Source of the DNA: Sphingomonas sp. 7/4-4
Lineage (GTDB): Bacteria; Pseudomonadota; Alphaproteobacteria; Sphingomonadales; Sphingomonadaceae
Direction of reading: 5' to 3'
Assembly (NCBI RefSeq): GCF_027941955.1
Contig: NZ_CP115960.1
Location: 2,294,001-2,358,000, forward strand
Length of the DNA: 64,000 nt
A program made the position numbers and the translations under genes. The notes beneath the pieces are model-generated. The model made no database searches. It was not told the DNA's origin and worked only from the letters and a program-made list of their open reading frames with translations. Positions 16,587 through 27,150 of this stretch are shown piece by piece. Position 1 is the stretch's first letter, and each line of letters starts with the position of its first letter.

Positions 16587-17483
16587 TCAGCCCCAGAGCC
16601 TCTCCCGATACGCCTCGAAGCAGCGCGCACCACACTTCAGCCGGATCAGCGCACCCTCGGCCATCGCGGTCGCCCGCGCCGGATCCTCCTCCACCGCGGG
16701 ACGGATCGCCTCCTTGTTCCATTCGATGCTGTGCTTGATGTCGAGCACCGCATGGACCGAGAAATAGCGCCGCTCCTTGGCCGAAAAGCCGAGCCGCTCA
16801 AGCCCGTCCGCCACCAGCGCCGAGCGTCCCGGCGCAGTCAGCTCGATCGCGCCCAGCGCACCCACCGAATGCCAGGCATAACGGCGGTTGGTCGCCATCG
16901 CCGTCATCGCATTGGCGAGCGCGAGGCTCTCCCACACGGTGTTCTCGATGACGGGGTTCACCTTGAGCGTTTCGACCAGCGCGTCGAGCATCGGGCCGTG
17001 CATGCCCTTGAACGTGCCGTGCCCCATCTCGTCCCAATAATTGCGCGCGAGCTCGAGCTTGGGCCGGACGGGAAGCTTGACCTGCGTCATCGCGACCAGA
17101 TCGTCGAACCCGGCCTCGCCCGCCGCTTCCTGCTCGAAGAACCAGCGGAACTCGTCGATGCTCGCTTCATCGGCCAGCCAGGGGAACAGCGGGTCGCCCT
17201 GTCCCGGCCCGGAATTCTTCAGCTCCTCGAACCACGCGATAAAGCCTTCGACATCCGTCGGCGCCTGCGCCGCTTCGTCGATCACCTCGGCGCGCAGCTC
17301 TTCGACGAAGCCGCCTTCCAGCCGCTGCATCCTGATGTCGCGCTCGAAAGTACGGCTCCAGTCTTCGCTCGGGAAGCCAGGTTCCAGCCGCTCGCGATTC
17401 CAGTGCGCGAGCCCACGTTGAAAGCTGTCGGTTAGGAATTGCGAGCCCGCATGATTTGCGAAGCCGCTCGGACGTGTTGCCAT
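16587..17483 (-). CDS. Heme-oxygenase-like diiron protein (iron-containing redox enzyme family)
   Basis: 298 residues with a heme-oxygenase-like helical fold of the diiron oxidase/oxygenase (HDO) type. Candidate metal ligands appear in the usual order: Glu117/119 in FFEQEAAGE, Glu152 and His155 in YWDEMGHG, Glu213 in AIELTAPGR, and His244/Asp248/His251 in HAVLDIKHSIEW. Characterised HDO members (UndA, BesC, SznF, CADD) use a transient diiron-peroxo centre to oxidise fatty acids, amino acids or amines. The substrate here is unknown and there is no obvious biosynthetic partner nearby. A GC-rich hairpin overlaps the ribosome-binding site. The gene converges with the repeat-protein gene, with only 4 bp between stops. 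Confidence 0.8.
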   Translation of the reverse strand: MATRPSGFANHAGSQFLTDSFQRGLAHWNRERLEPGFPSEDWSRTFERDIRMQRLEGGFVEELRAEVIDEAAQAPTDVEGFIAWFEELKNSGPGQGDPLFPWLADEASIDEFRWFFEQEAAGEAGFDDLVAMTQVKLPVRPKLELARNYWDEMGHGTFKGMHGPMLDALVETLKVNPVIENTVWESLALANAMTAMATNRRYAWHSVGALGAIELTAPGRSALVADGLERLGFSAKERRYFSVHAVLDIKHSIEWNKEAIRPAVEEDPARATAMAEGALIRLKCGARCFEAYRERLWG

Positions 17484-17496
17484 GTTGCTATATTCT

Positions 17497-17520
17497 CCTG
17501 CCGGCGTTCCAACCGGCAGG
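17497..17520 (-). promoter_or_regulatory. Hairpin overlapping the Shine-Dalgarno of the diiron-protein gene
   Basis: CCTGCCGG (17497-17504) and CCGGCAGG (17513-17520) form a perfect 8-bp stem. Read on the minus strand, the 3' arm is followed by AGAATATAGCAAC and then ATG 17483, so the AGGAGA ribosome-binding site begins inside the stem. This could limit translation. It could instead be a protein-binding palindrome. Confidence 0.45.
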
Positions 17521-17587
17521 CAGCGCGGATTGTTCCCGTCGCGGCGGTTTTCAGGCGCGCAACATGCTGGAATTTAACCCAAATCAA

Positions 17588-19167
17588 TCACCCGACAAGC
17601 GGCTCGTCCATCGCCTCGTCCAGCCGCCGCAGATCGGCGCCGCGCGTCTCGCGCCCGAACCACGCTACCAGCCCCAGCGCGATCAGGGTCGGCACCATGA
17701 TCGCGATCGCGGCCCAGCCCATCGCCGGCACCAGAGCGGTGATCGACAGCAATTGCGCGAGCACGCCGCCCCCTTGGTGCATGCCGCCACCCAGCCGGTC
17801 GCGCGGCCGCGCACGCGCAGCGGGAAGCTCTCCGCGGTATAGGGCAGCAGGATCGCGATGATCCCGTTCGATCCGACGATCAGCAGCGCCACTGGCAGCA
17901 CCGGCGATCCGCTGCCGCTCAGTTCGAGCCACATCACGCCCACCAGCCCGAGCAAGGTGATGCCGATCACCGTGACGAGCGACCATTTGGTGCTCCACCG
18001 GCTGTAGATGAACGCGCAGACGAACACCGTCGGGAAGGCGATCAGCGCCGATGCCGCGAGCAGCTTGCTCGACACCGCGACCGAATAGCCCTTGCTCACC
18101 AGATCGGCGGGGAGCCAGAGCAGCAGTCCGAAATTGATCAACCCCCAGGCGATCGCGGCGATCGACAGCGCCGCCAGCTTGCCGATCAGCTTGGCGCCGG
18201 TGAGCGGCACATGCGCCTTCGCGGCCGACTCCGCCGCCTTGGGCGCCACCACCTTCTTCACGGTCGATCCGAACCGCGCCATCACCGCCGCGGCCTCGGC
18301 ACGCCGCCCGCGCGCGAGCAGGAACTTGGCTGATTCGGGAATGAACACGCCGAGCACCACGAGCAGCAGCCCGGTCGGCAGGTTGAGCAGCCACAGGATC
18401 CGCCACCCGAAGATCGGCTGGAGCAATGCCGATGCGCCGCTCGCCGCGAAATAGCCGCCGACTGCGCCGAGCCCGCCGACCAGCACGAGGCTCCAGCCGC
18501 GATGCTTGCTCGGCATCATTTCGGCGAGCAGCGCGTAGGTGACCGGCAGCATGCCCCCGGCCGCCGCGCCCATCATGAAGCACATACCGATATTCCACGC
18601 CAGGCTGGGCATCGCGCCGCAGATAGACGTGCCGACGAACATCACCGCCGAGAGCAGGATCGATGCCTTGCGGCCGTAAATGTCGGCCAGGATGCCCCAC
18701 ACCACCGACCCCGTCACCGTGCCGAGCAAAGCGAAGAAGGGCACGAGCGACACGGTCGCTTTGGGCACGCCATATTCCACGATCATGCCCGGCACGGTGA
18801 ACCCCAGTGCCGCGGGCTTCATGATGTCGATGATCAGGGCGACGACGAGCACCGCCATCAGCCCCCAATGCGCCGGCCCCAAATGTGCGTCCTCGGGCGC
18901 GGCGATCTCGAAGCTCTCGCTCGCCGCCCGGTGCGCCGCGACGTCGCGCGGGAGCAGGCCGTATGCGGCGACGAGGCAGCCGATGATGATCAGCCCCATG
19001 CCGGCGACCATGTCCCAGCCCATCGGCATGCCGGCGAGCATGAAGTGCATGCTCTTGCCCATCATGAACATCGGGATGTGCATCAGCACCCCTGCGGTGA
19101 CCGCCGCGCAGCCGAGCACGAAGATCCAGGCCCCGCGCCGATCGGATAGAACACTGCTCAATTGCAC
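17588..19167 (-). CDS. MFS transporter with Met-rich N-terminal extension, one frameshift
   Basis: About 526 residues after correction. An extra pair of membrane segments (about 13-30 and 52-70) precedes a standard 12-helix MFS body starting near HWGLMAVLVVALIIDIM. MFS motif A appears as GILADIYGRKASIL, with AEMMPSKHRGWSLVL further on. The loop between the two extra helices is very rich in Met and His (MHIPMFMMGKSMHFMLAGMP). The frame is lost at 17769-17773, where five G (minus strand) should be six. Correction restores a normal C-terminus ending EAMDEPLVG. It is divergent from GH9 with a LacI-type palindrome between them, so sugar uptake is plausible. A GTG start (19167) is used. Confidence 0.82.
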
Positions 19168-19205
19168 GACCGCACCCCCAAGACTTCCCCCGCCCCATTT
19201 GTCTG

Positions 19206-19219
19206 TGTTAGCGCTAACT
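19206..19219. promoter_or_regulatory. LacI-family operator palindrome
   Basis: GTTAGCGCTAAC at 19207-19218 is a perfect 12-bp palindrome with central CG, embedded as TGTTAGCGCTAACT. This is the canonical form of LacI-family operators and closely resembles the xylose-regulon site of Caulobacter. It lies between the divergent MFS and GH9 genes, about 43 bp before the GH9 start. The cognate repressor gene is not in this window. Confidence 0.75.
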
Positions 19220-19261
19220 TATGCAAACGCCGGAGCAAATCCGGGCATAGAGGAGAGCGAC

Positions 19262-21780
19262 GTGAAGGGCAAAATCGGGCGCCGGCTGTTGGGTGCGTGT
19301 CTTCTGGCGAGCGCAGCGGGGTTGGCGCCTCCGGCCGCCGCGCAAACCGATCTCCGGCTGAACGAGGCCGGCTATTTCGAAGCGCGCGGCGTCAACGTCC
19401 TCGTCTTCTCCAACTGGTATGACGGCCTGTTCGCCGATTCGAAGATCAGCGGCGTCGAGATCGTCCAGCAGGGCGAGCGCACCGCGACCAACGGCGATGT
19501 CCGCCTCTCCGCCACGCCGGGTCAATGGGACCCGATCGGCCGGATGGTGAAGCGCGAGGTCGATGCGAAGACCGGCGCAATCGAGGCGCTGCTCGAATAT
19601 CCCGAATACAAGTTCCAGTACCGGATCCGCGCCGAGCGCCGCGCCGACGGTGTCCATGTCGCGGTGATCCTCGACCAGCCCTTGCCCGCCGCGCTCGCCG
19701 GCAAGGCCGGCTTCAACCTGGAATTCCTGCCCTCGGCCTATTTCCACAAGAGCTTCCTCGCCGACGGCAAGCCCGGTGCCTTCCCGCTCTATCCTGCCGG
19801 CGACATGGTCGCAGGCGGCGAGCGCAACGCCGCAAGCGGACGCGACATCGGGCCCGGCGCCGAACCGCTGCCGATGGCGTCTGGCCGCACTTTGGTCTTC
19901 GCTCCGGAGGATCCCGCGCGCCGCGTGACGGTACGCACCGACACCGGCAGCCTCGAACTGTTCGACGGCCGCAACCAGGCGCAGAACGGCTGGTTCGTGC
20001 TGCGCAGCCTGCTGCCCGCGAACAAGACCGGACGCGTCGTCGAATGGACGCTCAGCCCCAACAGCGTCCCCGGCTGGCTGCGTGACCCGGTGATCGGCCA
20101 TTCGCAGCTCGGCTATACGCCCGCGCAGGCCAAGACCGCGGTGATCGAACTGGACGCCAATGCCAGGCCCGCCGGTCCCGCGAAGCTCTTCGGCATCGAC
20201 GAGACCGGCAAAACAGCGGTGGCGCTCTCCGGCACGCCCAAAGCCTGGGGCAAATATCTCCGCTACAATTACCTGACCTTCGATTTCACCAGCGTCCGCC
20301 AGCCCGGCCTCTACAGCCTCGAATATGCCGGCAAGCGCACCGCCAGCTTCCGCATCGATCCCGCAATCTATGCTGACGCCTGGCATCCCAGCCTCGACGT
20401 CTATCTGCCCGTCCAGATGGACCATATGCTGGTCAACGAAGCCTACCGCATCTGGCACGGCGACAGCCACCGCGACGATGCGCGGCAGGCGCCGACCGAC
20501 CACGAACATGTCGATCTCTACCGCCAGGGCCCCACCACCGACACGAAGTACAAGCCCGGCGGGCATATCCCCGGCCTCAATGTCGGCGGTTGGCTCGACG
20601 CCGGCGATTTCGACATCCGCACCCAGACCCAATATGCCGTCGTCCGCACGCTGGTCGGCATCTGGGAAGACCATAAGCCGACGCGCGACCAGACGCTCGT
20701 CGATCAGGATCTCCGCCGCGTCGAGATGCACGTCCCCGACGGCAAGCCGGACATTCTCCAGCAGATCGAGCACGGCGTACGCTATCTCGCCTCGATGTAC
20801 GACGCGGTCGGCTATGCGGTGCACGGCGTGGTCGAGCCCGATGTCGCGCAATATACCCATCTCGGCGACGCCGCGTCGAAGACCGACGGGCTGATCTACG
20901 ATCTCGACCTCAAGTTCGGCGAGCGCAAGGGCGATCGCAGCGGGACCCCCGACGATCGCTGGGTGTTCACCAGCAAGTCGAGCGCACTCAATTACGGCTC
21001 GGCCGCGGCGCTGGCGGCATCGAGCCGGGCGCTCCGCGGCTATGACGACGCGCTGGCCGACAGGGCGCTCAAGCTGGCACGCGACGTCTGGGCCGAGGAG
21101 CATAGCCACGCCCCGAACATCTTCAGCCATGGCAACACCACCGGCGGCTGGCTGCCCGGCGAGGAATTCGCCGCGGCGGTCGAGTTGCTCGCGACGACGA
21201 AGGACCCGCAATATGCCGCGCGGATCGCCGAGCTCTGGCCCGAGATCGCGCCGCGTTTCGGCCAATATGCCGAGACGGCGCTGCAGGCTCTCCCTTCATG
21301 GACGCGGCCTATCGCAGCAATGTCGAGGCCGCGGTGCGCAAGCTCAAGGCGAGCGCCACGCCCTTCACCGGCGCCAATCCCTATGGCGTCCCGATCACCA
21401 CCGGCGGCTGGGCGGGCAATGGCCTGGTGATCCAGGTCGGCCTCATCGACTATGCGATCCACAAGGCCTTTCCCGCGCTGAGCGACGGCCGGCAAGTGTT
21501 CCGCGCGCTCGACTATCTCCACGGCACGCATCCGGGATCGGACATCTCGTTCGTATCCGGGGTGGGCACGCGATCGAAGGAAGTCGCCTATGGCAACAAC
21601 CGCGCCGACTTCTCGTTCATCGCCGGCGGCGTCGTCCCGGGCGCCCTGATCCTCAAGCCCGATCTGCCCGAGAACAGCGAGAACTGGCCGTTCTTCTGGG
21701 GCGAGAACGAATACGTCGTGAACATGAGCCCCAGCTATATCGCGCTCGTGCAGGCCGCGATCGATCTGGGGAAGCGCTAA
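19262..21780 (+). CDS. Glycoside hydrolase family 9 (endoglucanase-type), one frameshift
   Basis: About 840 residues after correction. Signal peptide (KGKIGRRLLGACLLASAAG, cleavage near AAAQ), an N-terminal beta domain, a CelD_N Ig-like domain (about 285-365), then the GH9 alpha/alpha barrel. Diagnostic segments: VGGWLDAGDFDIRTQTQYAV with the catalytic-base Asp pair, and near the C-terminus SDISFVSGVGTRS and WGENEYVVNMSPSYIAL with the acid Glu. GH9 enzymes cleave beta-1,4-glucans; the target here may be cellulose, xyloglucan or a related oligosaccharide. The frame breaks at 21292-21294 (CCC should be CCCC), just before MDAAYRSNVEAAVRKL. The GTG start at 19262 has GGAG upstream. Likely controlled by the LacI-type operator. 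Confidence 0.85.
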
Positions 21781-21784
21781 TCCT

Positions 21785-21812
21785 CGTCATCCCGGCTTTC
21801 GCCGGGATGACG
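21785..21812. repeat. Short palindromic repeat CGTCATCCCGGC
   Basis: CGTCATCCCGGC and GCCGGGATGACG flank four bases, a 12-bp perfect stem, 5 bp after the GH9 stop. It has the same arms as the element at 8524-8551. Confidence 0.8.
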
Positions 21813-21850
21813 GTAGAAAGTCGCGCGAAGCCATGCTTTAACCCGCCCCC

Positions 21851-24173
21851 ATGCCCAGTAGCTTTAGCCGCGCCCTCGCCGCGCTCGCCGCTTTGTCGCT
21901 CACCGCCGCACCGCTCGCCGCCCAGACCACGTACGAAAGCGTCGACCCGTTCATCGGCACCGGCGGCGAGGGCCATACCTTCCCGGAGCCGTCGCTCCAT
22001 TCGGCATGGTCCAGCTGAGCCCCGACACCGACACCGGCTGCGTGATCCGCGAATGCTATGGCCATGCCGCCGGCTATCGGCATGACGATCCGACGATCCA
22101 GGGCTTCTCGCACACCCATTTCTCGGGCGCCGGCCATTCGGATCTCGGCGACTTCCTCGTCATGCCCGCGGCCGGCGAGAGCGTGCCGCTCGAACCCGGC
22201 GATCCGAAGACCCCCGGCTCGGGCTATCGCTCGCGCTTCAGCCACGACACCGAGACCGCGCAGCCCGGCTATTACGGCGTCACCCTCGCTGATCCGGGCA
22301 TCCGTGCCGAGATGACCGCCGGCATCCGCGTCGGCGTGCATCGCTATGCCTTCCCCGCCGGCGCGCCCGCGCATCTGATCGTCGATCTGCGCAGCGCGCT
22401 CTACAATTATCCGGGCAAGACGCTCTGGTCGTCGATCCGCATCCGCCCCGACGGCACGATCACCGGCGCGCGCGAGACGCGCGGCTGGGCGCCCGCACGG
22501 AAACTCTTCTTCGCGATGCGCCCCTCCGCCCCCTGACGTCCCACGCCTTCCTCAACCGCGAGGAGAAGGTGGAGTATAAGGGCTTCCAGGGTCCTGGCCG
22601 CGGCCGCGACGATGTCGACCAGCTCGCGGGCCGCGCGCTCGTCGCCCGGCTCGATTTCGGCAAGCTCGACAAGCCGCTCGAACTCAAGGTCGCGCTGTCG
22701 AGCGTCGATGAGGACAATGCGATCGCCAATCTCGATACCGAGCGCGGCAATTTCGACGCCGTCCGGGCGAAGACCCGGGCCGCATGGGAACAGGCGCTCG
22801 GCGCGATCGAGATCGAGGTGCCCGCCGCGACGAAGACGATGGTCTCAACCGCGCTCTATCACGCATTGATGGCGCCGAGCGTCTTCTCGGATGCCGACGG
22901 CCGCTATCGCGGTCCAGACGATCAGGTCCACAAGGCCGAGGGTTTCACCTTCCACTCGACCTTCTCGCTCTGGGATACTTTCCGCGCCGAGCATCCTTTG
23001 CTGCTGCTCGTCCAGCCCGAACGCCGCAATGCCGACTTCGTCCAGTCGCTGCTCGCGAGCCAGAAGGAGAGCCCTTTCGGCATTCTCCCCATCTGGCAAT
23101 TCCACGGCCGCGAAACCTGGACAATGATCGGCTATCACGCCGTCCCGGTGATCGCCGATGCCTATCTGAAGGGCGTGCGCGGCTTCGACGCAAACGCGGC
23201 GCTGGACGCGATGGTCAAGAGCGCGAGCTACGGCCCCTATGGCGGGCTCGACCACTATATGAAGCTCGGCTACGTCCCCATCGACAAGGAGCCCGAAGCC
23301 GCGTCGAAAACCGTCGAATACGCTTATGACGACTGGACCATCGCCCGCATGGCCCGCGCGCTCGGCAAGGACGATGTCGCCGCCGCCTTCGAGAAGCGTT
23401 CGGCAAACTGGCGCAACAGCTTCGACGCGAAAACCGGCTTCCTGCGCGCACGCAAGGCCGACGGGAGCTTCCGCGTTCCGTTCGATCCCACCGCGATCAA
23501 CTACGGATCGGATTATACCGAGGGCAATGCGTGGCAATATTCATGGTTCGTGCCTCACGACCAGGCCGCGATGTTCGCCCTGCTCGGCGGCGACCAGGCG
23601 GCGGTGAAGAAACTCGACGCGATGTTCGACTTCGATAATTCGAAGATCGACTACAGCCATGCCGAGGACATTGCCGGGCTGATCGGCCAGTATATCCACG
23701 GCAACGAGCCCAGCCACCACGTCGCCTATCTCTACAATTTCGCCGGCCAGCCCTGGCGAACGCAGGAGCGGCTCAAGCAGATCGTCGAGAGCCAGTACAA
23801 GACCGGCCCCGAAGGCCTGTCGGGCAATGACGATCTCGGCCAGATGTCATCCTGGCTCGTCTTCACCTCGCTCGGCTTCTACCCGGTCGCGCCGGGATCG
23901 AACCAGTATGTGCTCGGCCGCCCCTTCGTGAACCGCGCCGCGCTCAGCCTGCCCGATGGCAAGCGCTTCGTTGTGCTGGCGGATGGCCTGTCGGACGCCA
24001 ATCGCTATGTCGGCAAGGTCACGCTCAACGGGAAACCGCTGGCGCGCAGCTATATCACCCACGACGAACTCACCGCCGGGGGCGAGCTGCACTTCACGAT
24101 GCAGGCAAACCCCAACAAGAGCTGGGCCACTTCCCGCGCCGCACGCCCCTTCTCGACGAGCATGGGGCGTTAA
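21851..24173 (+). CDS. Glycoside hydrolase family 92 (alpha-mannosidase type), two frameshifts
   Basis: About 774 residues after correction. A signal peptide (MPSSFSRALAALAALSL, ending LAAQ) is followed by the family opening VDPFIGTGGEGHTFPG and FGMVQLSPDTDTG. The C-terminal (alpha/alpha)6 domain carries EGNAWQYSWFVPHD, the catalytic-region GNEPSHH and EGLSGNDDLGQMSSW. GH92 enzymes are calcium-dependent exo-alpha-mannosidases that trim high-mannose glycans in the periplasm. Frame breaks lie at 21982-21986 (CCCGGA should be CCCGGGA) and 22529-22533 (C5 should be C6). Each correction joins to the next conserved block exactly. It follows GH9 after 70 bp in the same direction, so the two are probably coexpressed for glycan breakdown. 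Confidence 0.85.
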
Positions 24174-24267
24174 GCGACACGCGAATGGCTGATTTCCGGG
24201 CGATTTTGCTGAAGGCCGTGGCCAGAGTCAGCCAAATCGCCACCGCTGAAGGCCCGGTCCCGACAGG

Positions 24268-26205
24268 CTAAGGCAGGGTGTCGGAGCCGGCAGCCTCAGC
24301 GCCGGACAATACCGATCTCCCTATCGCCGCCACGTCCGATGGCGCGGCGAACAGACCTTCGATATCGCGCACCATCCGGCGGGCAACCATCACCGAACCC
24401 TGCTGGGTCAGATGGCCATAGTCGAACTGCACCGGCACGCCAGGGGCCGCCCATAGCTGGCACTCCGGTGCGCACACCGCGTGGTACATCGAGAAATAGG
24501 GGACGCCGGCAGCCTTGCTCGCCGCAGCCAATCGCGCGTCGACATTGGCGATCTCCTTCGCGCGATGCTTCTCGATCGGCTCGCCCCGATCGATCTGCAT
24601 CGCCAGCAGCCGCGGCAGCGGCTGGTCATATTCGACGATCGGGCCGGAGACGAGCACGTGCGGCGCCAATCGTTGCAGCGCCTTGACGGTCTCCGCCACT
24701 TTGGACACGTCCCCGTCCAGCCAGCGTGCCGAGACGATGATGACGTCCGGCCTGACCTTGGCGATATATTCGTCGAAGGCATGATGCATCAGCGTCAGGC
24801 ACTGCGCCGCGCCTCTGCTGTGGAGCAGCGGCTTGCATCCCGAAGCCGTGGCCTGGAGCACCTGCATGCCCGGCAGCGCCTGCTTCAGTCCGTAATAAAG
24901 ATGTGCGGCATGACTGTCGCCGATGATCAGCACGCGCGGCTTGTCTCCACTCGCCGCCAGGCATTCGTCGGCCTGGTAATCGGCGAAGCTGTGCTTGGTG
25001 GTAAGGAAGCAGGTGCCGGTGCGCATCATCGCGGTTCGGCCGGTCCGCTCACCATAAGCGAGCACGCCGCGCGCCTCCGCCGAAATGGGATAGAAATAGG
25101 CGTTCACGGAAGCGAGCGCGAGCACCGCGGCGGCGCAGGCCGCCATCGCCGCCGTGCCGCGGGCGACGACCGCGCCGGAACTCAGCTTGAACGGCCGGCG
25201 GAAAGGCTGCTCGACGAACTTCCACGAGATCGTTGCCGCGGCGATCGAGGCGATCAGGAGCGCCGCGCGCTCCACATTGTCGAGCCGGCTGTCGAGATGA
25301 CGGTAGAAGACGATGATCGGCCAGTGCCAGAGATAGAGCGAGTAGGAGATCAGGCCGATGAAGCGCATCGGCCAGAGTGACAGCACGCGCCCGGCGATCG
25401 TCGTCCAGCCGGTGCCGCACAGTAATACCAATGCGGTGCCCACGCAGGGGATCAGCGCCCACGCGCCGGGGAAGAGGGTCGCCTTGTTGAAGAAGAGGGC
25501 GGAATAGCCGATCATCGCGAGGCCCAGCACCGCGCCGGCCTCCGCCTGCCATTGCTTGCGCGGCGCGGGAATCGCTCCGATTGCCAGCAGGGAGCCGAGA
25601 GCCAGTTCCCAGGTGCGGAAGGGGATCAAATAGAATGCGCCGCTCGCGTCGCGCGAGACCATCCACACCGACGCGACGAAGCTGGCGATCGTCAGCCCCC
25701 AGACGATCTGGCGGCGGCGCGTTTCGCCGATGCTCCGGGTGAAGAAGATGAGCAACGGGAAGAAGACGTAGAACTGCTCTTCGACCGAGAGCGACCAGGT
25801 GTGAAGCAGCGGGTTGCTGTCCAGGCCACCGTCGAAATAGTCGCTCTGGCTGTAGAACAGGACGTTGGATACGAAGAAGATCGACGCGATGATCGACTGC
25901 GCCACTTCAGCGGCCTGATCCGACATCAACAGCACGCAGGCCGCTGCCATGACGGCCAGATAAAGAACGAATAGCGCCGGGAAGATGCGCTTTATTCGCC
26001 TCTTATAGAAGTCGAGCAGCGCCGCTCCCGGCGTGCCCGTCTCGCTGAGCAACGTCTGGGTGATGAGGAAACCCGAGATCACGAAGAACACGTCGACCCC
26101 GACGAAACCGCCGGAGAACAGGCTGGTGCCGAGGTGGAAGATGACGACCGGGATTACGGCTATGGTCCGCAATCCGTCGATGTCCGCGCGGTACAGCTTC
26201 GCCAT
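24268..26205 (-). CDS. Acyltransferase 3 / SGNH-domain membrane protein (OafA/YrhL type)
   Basis: 645 residues. The N-terminus YRADIDGLRTIAVIPVVIFH and GGFVGVDVFFVISGFLIT are classic acyltransferase-3 motifs, with about ten membrane helices to roughly residue 365. The C-terminal third is a periplasmic SGNH hydrolase-like domain: block I VLIIGDSHAAHLYYGL, a middle VIIVSARWLDGD, and block V DYGHLTQQGS. Such two-domain proteins O-acetylate cell-surface polysaccharide, lipopolysaccharide or glycans. The acceptor is unknown; no polysaccharide cluster is adjacent. It converges with the GH92 gene. Confidence 0.92.
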   Translation of the reverse strand: MAKLYRADIDGLRTIAVIPVVIFHLGTSLFSGGFVGVDVFFVISGFLITQTLLSETGTPGAALLDFYKRRIKRIFPALFVLYLAVMAAACVLLMSDQAAEVAQSIIASIFFVSNVLFYSQSDYFDGGLDSNPLLHTWSLSVEEQFYVFFPLLIFFTRSIGETRRRQIVWGLTIASFVASVWMVSRDASGAFYLIPFRTWELALGSLLAIGAIPAPRKQWQAEAGAVLGLAMIGYSALFFNKATLFPGAWALIPCVGTALVLLCGTGWTTIAGRVLSLWPMRFIGLISYSLYLWHWPIIVFYRHLDSRLDNVERAALLIASIAAATISWKFVEQPFRRPFKLSSGAVVARGTAAMAACAAAVLALASVNAYFYPISAEARGVLAYGERTGRTAMMRTGTCFLTTKHSFADYQADECLAASGDKPRVLIIGDSHAAHLYYGLKQALPGMQVLQATASGCKPLLHSRGAAQCLTLMHHAFDEYIAKVRPDVIIVSARWLDGDVSKVAETVKALQRLAPHVLVSGPIVEYDQPLPRLLAMQIDRGEPIEKHRAKEIANVDARLAAASKAAGVPYFSMYHAVCAPECQLWAAPGVPVQFDYGHLTQQGSVMVARRMVRDIEGLFAAPSDVAAIGRSVLSGAEAAGSDTLP

Positions 26206-26445
26206 TAGGTGATACGCCCCTTTTGCGCATACTGCAGCGCAGCAAGCCTAACGGAACGGACCGAGCTAGAGCAATGGCGGCTCGGCGCGGGCTTGCCCCG
26301 GCTCGCCGTGGAACGGGTCAGTGGCAGGGATCTATGGCTGTTTGACAACCGCGCTGACGGACTGGGAAGCGGTCATCCATCATGCGGCGCTGTACGCGCA
26401 TAATGTTGTCAGGTCGCTCTCCGGGCCGTCAACGCGCCGATATGC

Positions 26446-26883
26446 TCAGTTCGCCGGCTTGTGGCTGCCCGTCACGATCGCGTCGAATTTGGCTTTGGGC
26501 ATGTTGATCAGCAGCCCCTTGTTGTTCTTGGCGAGCGAGGCGAATTCCACTTCGATCTTGCCACCCGGGCTGACGATCACCGCGAACCCCATGCCCACCC
26601 TCTCGATCGAGCCGATCACGACGCCCTTCGAATCCCGCACTTCGCTGCCCGGCGTGACATCCTCCGGAGACACGGGGACCGGGCGTAGCGATCTGGTCGG
26701 GCCCGCGGCGCGGCCGGCGACGTCGTCTCGCATCCGGTTGAAGTCGGAATCGCGCGTGTCGGGGCCGCGAGTTTCGGGTGGCGGCGGAGGCGCCGACGGG
26801 GCAGGATTACCGGACACCTGGGCATGCGCTGCACCCGCAAGTGTCAGTGCGACAGTCATAGCCGCCAATTCGAGCACACGCAT
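26446..26883 (-). CDS. Small exported protein with Pro-rich linker
   Basis: 145 residues from ATG 26883 (MRVLELAAMTVALTLAG), where a signal peptide with cleavage near AHAQ begins. A Pro-rich stretch (PSAPPPPPETRGP) follows, then a beta-rich C-terminal domain with EVRDSKGVVIGSIERVGMGF and GKIEVEFASLAKNNKGLLI. That last part has the look of a PRC-barrel-like module, which is inference. Probably periplasmic. An upstream in-frame ATG at 26934 gives a longer form, but the signal peptide argues for 26883. Confidence 0.65.
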   Translation of the reverse strand: MRVLELAAMTVALTLAGAAHAQVSGNPAPSAPPPPPETRGPDTRDSDFNRMRDDVAGRAAGPTRSLRPVPVSPEDVTPGSEVRDSKGVVIGSIERVGMGFAVIVSPGGKIEVEFASLAKNNKGLLINMPKAKFDAIVTGSHKPAN

Positions 26884-27000
26884 CCAGCCCCTCCTGTTTT
26901 TTGCGATGGTATCGCTAACAAGCGCGTGGGGCAATTGCTTCCCCGCATGACGGAACCTGGCATTGCTCCTTACCTGCCAACGGTGATGGCGGACCTTCTT

Positions 27001-27109
27001 AGCCTCTCCCCTTCAGGGGAGGGGTTGGGGTGGGGCAGTGCCCCAAGCGTAAGTCTCAGTGAGACGGGCAGGCCCCACCCCCAACCCCTCCCCTGAAGGG
27101 GAGGGGCTT
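27001..27109. repeat. Inverted pair of GGGGAGGGG palindromes
   Basis: The left unit (27001-27036, core CTCCCCTTCAGGGGAGGGG) is repeated in inverse at 27071-27109. The flanking G-rich stretches differ by one G (TTGGGG versus TTGGGGG). Each unit is itself a hairpin. This is the same architecture as the pairs at 10.4, 53.8 and 59.4 kb. Confidence 0.75.
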
Positions 27110-27150
27110 GGCCCGTTACATCATCGGCAAATCGACGCCCGCAATCGCCC

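Noticed and set aside
19214..21265. 683-residue frame antisense to GH9
   Set aside because: GH9 on the plus strand has signal peptide, Ig-like and catalytic motifs; this frame has none.
26320..26420. TTTGACA near 26340 considered as a promoter
   Set aside because: No matching -10 at 16-18 bp, and no plus-strand gene follows.
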